Of a stretch of DNA of 12,745 bases, positions 6,859-12,745 are shown one piece after another (position 1 is the stretch's first letter; each line of letters starts with the position of its first letter). The position numbers and the translations under genes were made by a program. Source of the stretch: Kiritimatiellales bacterium (GTDB lineage Bacteria; Verrucomicrobiota; Kiritimatiellia; Kiritimatiellales; Pontiellaceae). The notes under the pieces were generated by a model. That model was not told where the DNA came from, searched no databases, and saw only the letters and a program-made list of their open reading frames with translations. The DNA is taken from assembly GCA_015486775.1 (NCBI GenBank), contig WFRA01000146.1, forward strand, positions 1 through 12,745. Direction: 5' to 3'.

Positions 6859-8772
6859 CTACTTGTACGACCTCTGGCTTAGTTTCACTTCTTCAAACAC
6901 CAGTTCTTCTTTATGGAGCACCGGCTCTTTTTCCAATCCCTGAAACTCCCAAGCGGCGACGTAGGCAAACTCGTCGTCGTTGCGTAGCGCCTCGCCCTCG
7001 TCGGTCTGGCTTTCCACCCGGAAGTGGCCACCGCAGGACTCGGCGCGGTTGAGCGCATCACGCACCAGCAACTCGGCAAACTCCATAAAGTCGGCCACGC
7101 GGTTGGCTTTTTCCAAGGCCTGGTTCAAATCCTCAGCGGAGCCGGGCACGTTGACGTTTTTCCAGAACTCCTCGCGTAGCTTGGGAATTTTTTCGAGCGC
7201 TTCCCGGAGCCCTTCCTCCGTCCGCGCCATGCCGCAGTTTTCCCACAGTAGCTTGCCCAGCTCGCGGTGGAAGTCGTCGACGGTGCGCGAGCCTTTCACG
7301 GCCAGCAATTTATCCAGCTTGTCCTGCGCGGTCTTCTCGGCCTCGGCAAAGGCGGCGTGGTCGGTTCCAACGGTTGGAATTTCGGCGGAGGCGAGATAGT
7401 CGTTGATGGTGTTGGGTAGGACAAAGTAGCCGTCGGCCAGCCCCTGCATCAGCGCGCTCGCACCAAGGCGGTTGGCGCCGTGGTCGGAAAAGTTGCACTC
7501 GCCGATGGCGTAGAGGCCGGGCAGCGAGGTCATCAGGTTGTAGTCCACCCAGAGGCCGCCCATGGCATAGTGGATGGCGGGATAGATCTTCATCGGCACG
7601 GTGTAGGGATCTTCGTCCATGATGCGCTCGTACATTTCGAACAAGTTGCCATACTTGGCCTCGATGTTGTCGCGCCCGAGGCGTTCGATCGCCTCGGCAA
7701 AGTCGAGGTAGACGGCGTTGCCGGTGGAGCCGACGCCCCGGCCTTCGTCGCAGACCATCTTGGCGTTGCGCGAGGCAAGGTCGCGCGGAACAAGGTTTCC
7801 AAAGCTTGGATATTTGCGCTCCAGATAATAGTCGCGCTCATCCTCGGGGATGTCGTTGGCGGGGCGGGTGTCGCCCTTTTTCTTCGGCACCCAGATGCGG
7901 CCATCGTTGCGGAGGCTTTCGGACATGAGCGAGAGTTTGGACTGGTATTCGCCGTGCATCGGGATGCAGGTGGGGTGGATCTGGGTGTAGCAGGGGTTGG
8001 CGAAAGCGGCACCTTTTTTATACGCCCGCCACGCCGCGCTGGCATTGCAGTTCATGGCGTTGGTGGAGAGATAGTAGACATTGCCGTAGCCGCCGGTGGC
8101 CAGCACGACCGCGTCGGCCTCGTGGCGGGTCAGCTCGCCGGTCACCAGATTGCGCGAAATGATGCCGCGCGCCTGGCCGTCGATCACGACGATGTCGACC
8201 ACCTCGGAGCGGGTGTGCATGGTAACGCCGCCCTTCTTGATCTCTTTGGAGAGTGCGCCGTAGGCACCCAAGAGCAGCTGCTGGCCGGTCTGCCCGCGGG
8301 CGTAGAAGGTGCGCGAAACCTGCGCACCGCCAAACGAGCGGTTGGCGAGGTAGCCGCCATATTCCCGGGCGAACGGGACACCTTGGGCGACGCAGTGGTC
8401 GATGATCTGGTTGCTCACCTCGGCGAGGCGATAGACGTTGGCTTCGCGCGAGCGGAAGTCGCCGCCCTTGACGGTGTCGTAGAAGAGGCGATAGACCGAG
8501 TCGCCGTCGTGGGGATAGTTTTTTGCGGCGTTGATGCCGCCCTGCGCGGCGATCGAGTGGGCGCGGCGCGGGCTGTCGGAATAGGTGAACGCATCCACCA
8601 CGTAGCCCAGCTCCGCCATCGTCGCGGCGGCGGACGCCCCCGCTAGGCCGGTGCCCACCACAATCACGGTATGCTTGCGCTTGTTGGAGGGGTTGACGAG
8701 CTTCACCTTGAATTTGTGGTTCGTCCATTTTTCGGCCATCGGGCCGTCGGGGATTTTGGAGTCAAGTTTCAT
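6859..8772 (-). CDS. sdhA: Succinate dehydrogenase / fumarate reductase flavoprotein subunit
   Basis: SdhA is the catalytic subunit that interconverts succinate and fumarate using covalently bound FAD. The 637-residue protein has the dinucleotide-binding motif VVGTGLAG (38-45), and [12 protein letters not shown] (71-82), where His72 is the expected FAD attachment residue. It also has the active-site arginine region VPRDLASR (328-335), [10 protein letters not shown] (401-410), [18 protein letters not shown] (424-441), and a C-terminal helical domain with [10 protein letters not shown] (578-587). Length and motifs fit the Bacteroidetes-type flavoprotein. ATG 8772 follows GAGGA about 7 bases upstream and lies 10 bases after sdhC. 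Sequence alone does not tell whether the enzyme mainly oxidises succinate or reduces fumarate. The complex faces the cytoplasm and is anchored by SdhC. Confidence 0.97.
   Translation of the reverse strand: MKLDSKIPDGPMAEKWTNHKFKVKLVNPSNKRKHTVIVVGTGLAGASAAATMAELGYVVDAFTYSDSPRRAHSIAAQGGINAAKNYPHDGDSVYRLFYDTVKGGDFRSREANVYRLAEVSNQIIDHCVAQGVPFAREYGGYLANRSFGGAQVSRTFYARGQTGQQLLLGAYGALSKEIKKGGVTMHTRSEVVDIVVIDGQARGIISRNLVTGELTRHEADAVVLATGGYGNVYYLSTNAMNCNASAAWRAYKKGAAFANPCYTQIHPTCIPMHGEYQSKLSLMSESLRNDGRIWVPKKKGDTRPANDIPEDERDYYLERKYPSFGNLVPRDLASRNAKMVCDEGRGVGSTGNAVYLDFAEAIERLGRDNIEAKYGNLFEMYERIMDEDPYTVPMKIYPAIHYAMGGLWVDYNLMTSLPGLYAIGECNFSDHGANRLGASALMQGLADGYFVLPNTINDYLASAEIPTVGTDHAAFAEAEKTAQDKLDKLLAVKGSRTVDDFHRELGKLLWENCGMARTEEGLREALEKIPKLREEFWKNVNVPGSAEDLNQALEKANRVADFMEFAELLVRDALNRAESCGGHFRVESQTDEGEALRNDDEFAYVAAWEFQGLEKEPVLHKEELVFEEVKLSQRSYK
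7365..7379. repeat. Perfect TTCCAA-CGG-TTGGAA palindrome inside sdhA
   Basis: TTCCAA at 7365-7370 and TTGGAA at 7374-7379 are exact reverse complements around CGG, in the C-terminal half of sdhA. It is one of two perfect copies of the recurrent motif in this window. Being inside a coding region, it is unlikely to be a simple operator. Confidence 0.8.
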
Positions 8773-8782
8773 GGGGAATCCT

Positions 8783-9454
8783 CTAGTAGTAGAAATAGAT
8801 CAGGGCCGAGATCGGAATGATGGCGAACGTGGAGGCCATGGCGATGGCGACAAACTTGCTGAGAAGCTTGATCTTGCTACCCTCGCGCGGAATGTAGAGA
8901 CCATAGGTCTGCAAGGCGCTTTGCAGCGCGTGGCTAAGATGAAACCCAACCGCTACCATGAACAGAAGATAGAAAAGTACGTTTCCGGGATTTTGGAAAT
9001 AGGCATAGACCATGCCGTAGACATCGTCGACCATGTGACCGTTAAGCTCCACCTGCATCTTATCCACGCCGAGGGTGAAGTCGAACAGGTGCTTGGCGAT
9101 GAAGATAAAGATCATCGCGCCTGTCCAGGGCATCAGCCGGGCGGCCAGCGAGCGTTCGGGCGTGGACTTGAGGCTTTCCCGCTTGCCCGCCGACAGATAG
9201 TTTGCCACGGCGATGCGGATCCCCGTGTTCATGTGGGCGATGATCGACACGAGCATCAGCACCTCGATTCCCACCACAACCGGAACCAGCTTGTGCAGGT
9301 GCGCGGCATAGGAGTTGAAGAGATCCGGCCCGAAGAGGAACAGGATGTTCCCCAGCATGTGCGGGATCAGGAAGAGAAGAAACATGATCAACCCGGTGGT
9401 GGCCAGCAACACCTTCTGGCCAATTGAGGAGAGAACCGTTTGCATAATATTCAT
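8783..9454 (-). CDS. sdhC: Succinate dehydrogenase cytochrome b558 membrane anchor (five helices, dihaem type)
   Basis: SdhC anchors SdhAB in the cytoplasmic membrane and carries electrons through haem b to or from menaquinone. The 223-residue protein shows five hydrophobic segments, at about residues 13-40, 55-80, 108-130, 150-182 and 200-221. Histidines at the expected haem-ligand positions are His32, His74, His122 and His172 (or His175). The segments [17 protein letters not shown] and [10 protein letters not shown] are typical of the Bacteroidetes/Bacillus-type single anchor, so no separate sdhD is needed and none is present. I chose ATG 9454 because AAGGAAG lies 8 bases upstream; the in-frame ATG at 9553 would add 33 residues with no membrane or family character. 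This is the first gene of the minus-strand cluster. Confidence 0.95.
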   Translation of the reverse strand: MNIMQTVLSSIGQKVLLATTGLIMFLLFLIPHMLGNILFLFGPDLFNSYAAHLHKLVPVVVGIEVLMLVSIIAHMNTGIRIAVANYLSAGKRESLKSTPERSLAARLMPWTGAMIFIFIAKHLFDFTLGVDKMQVELNGHMVDDVYGMVYAYFQNPGNVLFYLLFMVAVGFHLSHALQSALQTYGLYIPREGSKIKLLSKFVAIAMASTFAIIPISALIYFYY

Positions 9455-9630
9455 GGCGAAACTTCCTTTTTCATACCCTTCCCAATGCTCGGAGGACAGC
9501 CCGCGCCCCGTACAGGCCGCCGCGACAGACTCTGCCCCATATTCATTAAACAAACGTAATGTTCCGAAATGGTTTCAGCAAGCTACTTGTTCCCTTTTTT
9601 CGCACCTATCCCTAAACCGATGCGAAGGAG

Positions 9631-9654
9631 CGGGTTTCCAGACCTTGGAACCCG
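9631..9654 (+). repeat. Stable hairpin in the sdhC-metY intergenic region
   Basis: cgggtttcca at 9631-9640 pairs with ttggaacccg at 9645-9654, leaving one bulged T and a short loop. A T-rich stretch (attttatttt) follows about 8 bases later on the plus strand. It overlaps a near-perfect copy (11 of 12) of the TTCCAA-N3-TTGGAA motif at 9636-9650. If a plus-strand transcript started upstream, the hairpin could act as a weak terminator or attenuator. It is more likely a copy of the recurrent palindrome with extended arms. Confidence 0.55.
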
Positions 9655-9757
9655 GAACCCATTTTATTTTGTGCTCGCGCCTGCTTCATGGTTTAATGCA
9701 AAGACAAATCCGGGAACAGCCCCGCCGGACGGGATATAAAAATGCTAAAAAAGCCGC

Positions 9758-9785
9758 TTGACCAATTTACTTAATACACTACCAT
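9758..9785 (+). promoter_or_regulatory. Candidate sigma-70-type promoter for metYX
   Basis: TTGACC at 9758-9763 matches the -35 consensus at five of six positions. After a 16-base spacer, TACCAT at 9780-9785 matches the -10 consensus at four of six, including the key first, second and last positions. Transcription would start near 9792, giving a leader of about 50 bases ending in the metY ribosome binding site. The surrounding sequence is A/T-rich. This is a consensus match by eye only. Confidence 0.4.
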
Positions 9786-9840
9786 ATTCCTCATGTTTAG
9801 AAACCAAGACCTGCCCACCAAACAAAAAGGAACTCTCCCC

Positions 9841-11121
9841 ATGAGCAAACTCGAAACCCAATGCCTGCACGCTGGCTACGAAACTGCCGATCCCACCACC
9901 CACGCGCATGCCGTGCCACTCTACCGTACCGCAGCTTACCGCTTCGACAACGCCGAGCACGCTGCAAACCTCTTTGCGCTCAAGGAGCTCGGCAACATAT
10001 ACACCCGCCTGATGAACCCCACCACCGACGTGCTGGAGCAGCGGCTCGCGGCGCTCGAAGGCGGAGCGGCCGGGCTCGCCGTCGCCTCGGGCACCAGCGC
10101 CATCTTCTACTCCATCATCAACCTGGCGAAGTCGGGCGACGAGATCGTGGCGGCTAACAACCTCTATGGCGGAAGCTACACTCAGTTCAACGACATTCTT
10201 CCAAGCCTTGGAATCACCGTAAAGTTTGTCGACCCCACCGATCCGCAAAACTTTGCCGCCGCCATCACCGAAAAGACCAAGGCGCTCTATTGCGAAACTG
10301 TCGGCAATCCCCTGCTCGACCTCGTCGACATCCAGTCCATCGCCGACATTGCGCACGCCAACGGGTTGCCGCTGATCGTCGACAACACCTTCGCAACCCC
10401 CGCGCTCTGCCGCCCGCTCGAACACGGCGCGGACATCGTCGTCCACTCGCTCACCAAATGGCTCGGCGGGCACGGTACCGCCATCGGCGGCGTGGTGGTC
10501 GACTCCGGAAAATTTGACTGGACCACCGGCAAGCACCCGCAGCTCTCCGACCCCGACCCCAGCTACCACGACATCAGCTATGCCAACGATCTCGGCGACC
10601 TCGCCCCCCTCGCCTACATCCTGCGCATGCGTCTCGTTCCCCTGCGCAACCTCGGTGCCTGCATCGCCCCGGACAACGCTTGGATGGCCTTGCAAGGCAT
10701 CGAAACCCTGCCGCTGCGCATGGAGCGCCACTCCGAAAACGGACTCGCCGTCGCCAAGCACCTGAAGGCCCACGACCAAGTTGAATGGGTGCGCCACCCC
10801 GCGCTCGAGGGCGACCCCTCCTTCGACCTTGCGCAAAAATATCTGCCCAACGGCGCGGGCGGCATGGTCGTCTTCGGCATCAAGGGCGGACAGGAAGCCG
10901 GCAAGAAATTTATCGAGGCGCTCAAGCTCTTCGCGCACCTCGCCAACGTGGGCGACGCCCGCAGCCTGGCCATCCACCCCGCTTCCACCACCCACTCGCA
11001 GCTCACCGAAGAGCAGCAGGCCGCTAGCCGGATCTCCCCGGATCTGGTTCGCCTCTCGGTTGGGCTTGAACACATCGACGATATCCTGTCAGATATCGAC
11101 CAAGCCTTGGCCTCTCTTTAG
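9841..11121 (+). CDS. metY: O-acetylhomoserine aminocarboxypropyltransferase (O-acetylhomoserine sulfhydrylase)
   Basis: This PLP-dependent enzyme makes homocysteine (or methionine) from O-acetylhomoserine and sulfide (or methanethiol). The 426-residue protein is the usual MetY length. It opens with LETQCLHAGYE and PLYRTAAYRF, typical of the Cys/Met-metabolism PLP family. It shows YTRLMNPTTDVLEQRLAALEGG (54-75), ASGTSAIFY (82-90) for the cofactor phosphate, VDNTFATP (180-187) with the PLP-binding Asp, and the Schiff-base Lys206 in VHSLTKWLGGHG. The long insert after SGKFDW (222-227) and the segment SLAIHPASTTHSQL (375-388) are typical of MetY and not of MetB. I chose ATG 9841 because AAGGA lies upstream and the protein starts at the family position; an ATG at 9793 lacks that support. 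It is followed by metX after 29 bases, which makes its substrate. Confidence 0.96.
   Translation: MSKLETQCLHAGYETADPTTHAHAVPLYRTAAYRFDNAEHAANLFALKELGNIYTRLMNPTTDVLEQRLAALEGGAAGLAVASGTSAIFYSIINLAKSGDEIVAANNLYGGSYTQFNDILPSLGITVKFVDPTDPQNFAAAITEKTKALYCETVGNPLLDLVDIQSIADIAHANGLPLIVDNTFATPALCRPLEHGADIVVHSLTKWLGGHGTAIGGVVVDSGKFDWTTGKHPQLSDPDPSYHDISYANDLGDLAPLAYILRMRLVPLRNLGACIAPDNAWMALQGIETLPLRMERHSENGLAVAKHLKAHDQVEWVRHPALEGDPSFDLAQKYLPNGAGGMVVFGIKGGQEAGKKFIEALKLFAHLANVGDARSLAIHPASTTHSQLTEEQQAASRISPDLVRLSVGLEHIDDILSDIDQALASL
10199..10213. repeat. Perfect TTCCAA-GCC-TTGGAA palindrome inside metY
   Basis: TTCCAA at 10199-10204 and TTGGAA at 10208-10213 are exact reverse complements around GCC, in coding sequence near codons 120-124 (PSLGI). 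It is the second perfect copy of the recurrent motif in the window. Confidence 0.8.
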
Positions 11122-11131
11122 CCTGGGCAAG

Positions 11132-11146
11132 TTCCAACCTTGGGAA
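11132..11146. repeat. Near-perfect copy of the TTCCAA-N3-TTGGAA motif in the metY-metX spacer
   Basis: TTCCAA at 11132-11137, CCT, then TGGGAA at 11141-11146 matches the motif at 11 of 12 fixed positions. It ends four bases before the metX start codon, where the ribosome binding site would be expected. The metX start therefore lacks a clear classical ribosome binding site apart from the GGGA inside this repeat. Confidence 0.6.
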
Positions 11147-11150
11147 AACG

Positions 11151-12281
11151 ATGGAAAACACACAGACCCGGTTCTTCACCTACGACAAGCTAAAGCTGCA
11201 CGACGGGCGGGACTTCGGTCCCGTCACGCTCGCCTACGAAACCTACGGCGAACTGAACGAGGCGAAAGACAACGCCATCCTGGTCTTCCACGCCCTGTCG
11301 GGTTCCCAGCATGTCTACGGCTTCAATCCCGAAGTTCCAGGGGTTGGAAAACGCTGGAACGAAGAGTGCCAGACCGGTTGGTGGGAGGGCTTTGTCGGCC
11401 CCGGCAAAACCATCGACACCGACCGCTTCTTCGTGGTCTGCGCCAACTATCTCGGCGGCTGCTACGGCACCACCGGCCCCTCCTCCATCAACCCGGCAAC
11501 CGGAAAGGAATGGGGCGGCGACTTCCCGCACATCGCCTTTGGCGACATTGTCGACTCGCAGCTTCCGCTCTTCGCCGAGCTCGGGATCGAGACCTTCCAC
11601 GCCGCCATCGGCTCCTCCCTCGGCGGCATGCTACTGATGAACTTTGCCGCGCGCTATCCCCAAAAGGTCCGCCGCGTCATTCCCGTCGCCTGCGGGCTGG
11701 AATCCACCACCCTCACGCGCGTGCACAACCTCGAGCAGATCCTCGCCATCGAAAACGACCCCAACTTCTGCAACGGCCACTACTACGACGGCCCCGCCCC
11801 CCTGCGCGGCCTCGCCCTCGCCCGCATGGTCTCGCATAAGACCTTCGTCTCGCTGCGCGCCATGGAGGAGCGCATGACCGACCGGTGCGAACAGGAGCAG
11901 GACGAATTTTCGTGGTACAAAATCAAGACCCCGCTCGAATCCTACATCCTCCACCAGGGGCGCAAATTCGTGCGGCGGTTCGATGCCAACTCCTACCTCT
12001 ACCTCGTCGCCGGATGGACCCACTTCAATTTGGCCCGCGACCTCGGCACCGCCGACTACAACGAGGTGTTCAAGGATTGCAAACACCAGGACTACCTCGT
12101 CTTCAGCATCGACTCCGACTGCTGCTTCTATCCCGACGAGCAGGAGCACCTCCGCAGCAAACTGGTCGAGGCAGGGATCAAAACCGAATTCGTCACCGTC
12201 CACTCCGACAAGGGGCACGACTCCTTCCTGCTCGAACCCGAACTCTACGCCGAACCCATCCGCCGCATGCTCGAAAAATAG
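11151..12281 (+). CDS. metX: Homoserine O-acetyltransferase (MetX family, alpha/beta hydrolase fold)
   Basis: MetX activates homoserine by transferring an acetyl group from acetyl-CoA, giving the substrate of the upstream metY product. The 376-residue protein is the normal family length and starts MENTQTRFFTYDKLKLHDGR. Family motifs are LVFHALSGSQH (44-54), GPGKTIDTDRFFVVCANYLGGCYGTTGP (split around residues 83-110) and the nucleophile elbow GSSLGGM (154-160) with Ser156. The probable catalytic Asp323 lies in SIDSDCCFYP and His356 in SDKGHDSFLL. The elbow reads GSSLGG where many family members have GGSMGG. Some MetX homologues use succinyl-CoA instead, and I cannot settle that from sequence alone; pairing with metY favours acetyl. 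The ribosome binding site is weak, so coupling to metY translation is plausible. A convergent tRNA terminator begins at its stop codon. Confidence 0.95.
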   Translation: MENTQTRFFTYDKLKLHDGRDFGPVTLAYETYGELNEAKDNAILVFHALSGSQHVYGFNPEVPGVGKRWNEECQTGWWEGFVGPGKTIDTDRFFVVCANYLGGCYGTTGPSSINPATGKEWGGDFPHIAFGDIVDSQLPLFAELGIETFHAAIGSSLGGMLLMNFAARYPQKVRRVIPVACGLESTTLTRVHNLEQILAIENDPNFCNGHYYDGPAPLRGLALARMVSHKTFVSLRAMEERMTDRCEQEQDEFSWYKIKTPLESYILHQGRKFVRRFDANSYLYLVAGWTHFNLARDLGTADYNEVFKDCKHQDYLVFSIDSDCCFYPDEQEHLRSKLVEAGIKTEFVTVHSDKGHDSFLLEPELYAEPIRRMLEK

Positions 12282-12306
12282 GGCTCCGCGCCGAAGTGCG
12301 GAGCCC
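12281..12306 (-). terminator. Intrinsic terminator of tRNA-Gly, sharing a base with the metX stop codon
   Basis: GGGCTCCGC at 12281-12289 pairs perfectly with GCGGAGCCC at 12298-12306, with an 8-base loop holding a TTCG element when read on the minus strand. On the minus strand the hairpin is followed by TATTTTT (from aaaaata at 12274-12280, inside metX), a proper U-tract. On the plus strand no T-run follows. It therefore terminates the tRNA transcript, and its U-tract is encoded inside the last codons of metX. It may also stabilise the metX mRNA 3' end. Confidence 0.85.
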
Positions 12307-12314
12307 GGAAAAAG

Positions 12315-12389
<75 letters not shown>

Positions 12390-12529
12390 CCAAAGAACAA
12401 GGAAAGGTGTACACAAAGGCACCTGGGTTTGCCAGAAAAAAATGACCGAACGATCCGCCCGCCCCGCAATCTTGTGCCGATTGCGCATGGTACTGTTTTT
12501 CTTTCTTACTTGGGTAGCACAATGGAACG

Positions 12530-12555
12530 TTGGAGACCTCAGTAGGCTCTTCCAA
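12530..12555 (+). terminator. Possible terminator hairpin between the right-edge gene and tRNA-Gly
   Basis: TTGGAGACCT at 12530-12539 can pair with AGGCTCTTCCAA at 12544-12555 through stems of 5, 2 and 3 pairs with two single-base bulges. On the plus strand it is followed by tttctacttttt, so it resembles a plus-strand terminator. On the minus strand it begins three bases after the stop codon of the small right-edge gene but lacks a U-tract there. It could serve either side; the outer arms again read TTGGA and TTCCAA. Confidence 0.35.
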
Positions 12556-12558
12556 TTT

Positions 12559-12745
12559 CTACTTTTTGGGATTGTTGCGGGCGTTCTTTTTTTTGCCTTC
12601 ATCCCTAGCGTGGACTTTGTTGCGCTCGGCGGGAGCGAGGCGCCAGATTTTTTCCCTGCCCTTTTTCCGTTTGGCGGCGAGGCGTTCGGTCGAGTGCTTG
12701 GATTGCACGCGGCCGGAATAGTTCATGGTCTGCTCGCTGTGGAAG
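12559..12745 (-). CDS. Small Lys/Arg-rich hypothetical protein or C-terminus of a larger one (cut by window edge)
   Basis: An open frame on the minus strand ends with TAG at 12561-12559 and stays open to the window edge. From the ATG at 12726 it encodes 55 residues beginning MNYSGRVQSKHSTERLAAKR and ending KNARNNPKK. It is very rich in Lys and Arg, with about one third basic residues, lacks cysteine, and has no membrane segment. Before the ATG the frame reads FHSEQT, so this may be the tail of a longer protein. The ATG has only a weak GAG-type ribosome binding site. I do not recognise a family. A nucleic-acid-binding tail, as in ribosome-associated or histone-like proteins, is possible from composition only. 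Confidence 0.5.
   Translation of the reverse strand, partial: FHSEQTMNYSGRVQSKHSTERLAAKRKKGREKIWRLAPAERNKVHARDEGKKKNARNNPKK

Larger units (their letters stand above)
9455..9840. other. Divergent intergenic region between sdhC and metY
   Basis: This 386-base stretch separates the sdh-kor-suc cluster from metYX and must hold promoters for both. It contains a candidate plus-strand promoter (9758-9785), a GC-rich hairpin (9631-9654), and the sdhC and metY ribosome binding sites at its ends. No convincing minus-strand promoter stands out. The part nearest sdhC (about 9480-9540) is GC-rich, while the remainder is A/T-rich. I looked for S-box and other SAM riboswitch signatures before metY and saw none. 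No small gene can be supported here. Confidence 0.7.

Noticed and set aside
7365..7379. TTCCAA-N3-TTGGAA as the operator of a methionine or TCA regulator
   Set aside because: Most copies lie inside coding regions of unrelated pathways and no regulator gene is present in the window, so an operator reading is not the simplest explanation.
7480..8646. Long open frame of 388 codons on the plus strand, opposite sdhA
   Set aside because: It lies entirely antisense to an unmistakable sdhA. Its protein is a low-complexity mix of Val, Ala, Asp, Gly and His, as expected from the complement of GC-rich codons, and it has no ribosome binding site context or family motif.
9455..9553. Longer SdhC starting at the ATG at 9553
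   Set aside because: The extra 33 residues do not resemble SdhC N-termini and contain no membrane segment, while ATG 9454 has a strong ribosome binding site and begins at the family position.
9600..9840. Possible SAM riboswitch before metY
   Set aside because: metY genes often carry one, so I looked for S-box, SAM-II and SAH signatures. A GGAGCG word at 9627-9632 recalls part of the SAH consensus, but the required helices and conserved core are not there.
9745..11073. Open frame of 442 codons on the minus strand, opposite metY
   Set aside because: It is a mirror of metY codons with Val/Gly/Asp/Glu-rich composition and no recognisable motif; metY on the other strand has all catalytic residues.
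12465..12485. Hairpin CGCAATC-loop-GATTGCG as a terminator
   Set aside because: The 7-base stem is perfect, but on the plus strand T-rich sequence starts only about 10 bases later, and on the minus strand GC-rich sequence follows, so it does not have terminator form on either strand.

Overview
The window carries two gene blocks transcribed away from a shared 386-base intergenic region (9455-9840), plus a tRNA and a small partial gene at the right edge. On the minus strand, reading from 9454 down to 1, lies a compact cluster for the succinate end of the TCA cycle: sdhC, sdhA, sdhB, a free-standing CBS-domain protein, korA, korB (with a second CBS pair fused to its C-terminus), a DUF4160/DUF2442 pair, sucC and the start of sucD. 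Together these enzymes interconvert 2-oxoglutarate, succinyl-CoA, succinate and fumarate, using ferredoxin and quinone as electron carriers. On the plus strand, metY and metX form a methionine/homocysteine pair. They end against a convergent tRNA-Gly(CCC), whose terminator hairpin begins at the last base of the metX stop codon.

The organism looks like an anaerobic or facultative bacterium. It uses a ferredoxin-dependent 2-oxoglutarate oxidoreductase instead of the 2-oxoglutarate dehydrogenase complex, and a Bacteroidetes/Bacillus-type succinate dehydrogenase with one five-helix dihaem anchor. Most coding DNA is GC-rich (60-68% G+C in lines I counted by hand). Gene content, protein style and abundant short intergenic repeats would suit the PVC superphylum (for example Kiritimatiellota), but this is an impression and not a proven placement.

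The least expected features are these. (1) KOR is accompanied by two CBS pairs, one encoded just upstream of korA and one fused to KorB, which suggests direct nucleotide control of the enzyme. (2) A lower-GC DUF4160/DUF2442 module sits inside the operon, and its first gene is broken by a one-base frameshift at about 1893-1902. (3) A short interrupted palindrome, TTCCAA-N3-TTGGAA, recurs far more often than chance, inside genes as well as between them. (4) Two intergenic spacers are built of six 7-bp units that run directly into the ribosome binding site of the next gene. I see no CRISPR array, transposase, integrase, rRNA or recognisable riboswitch.
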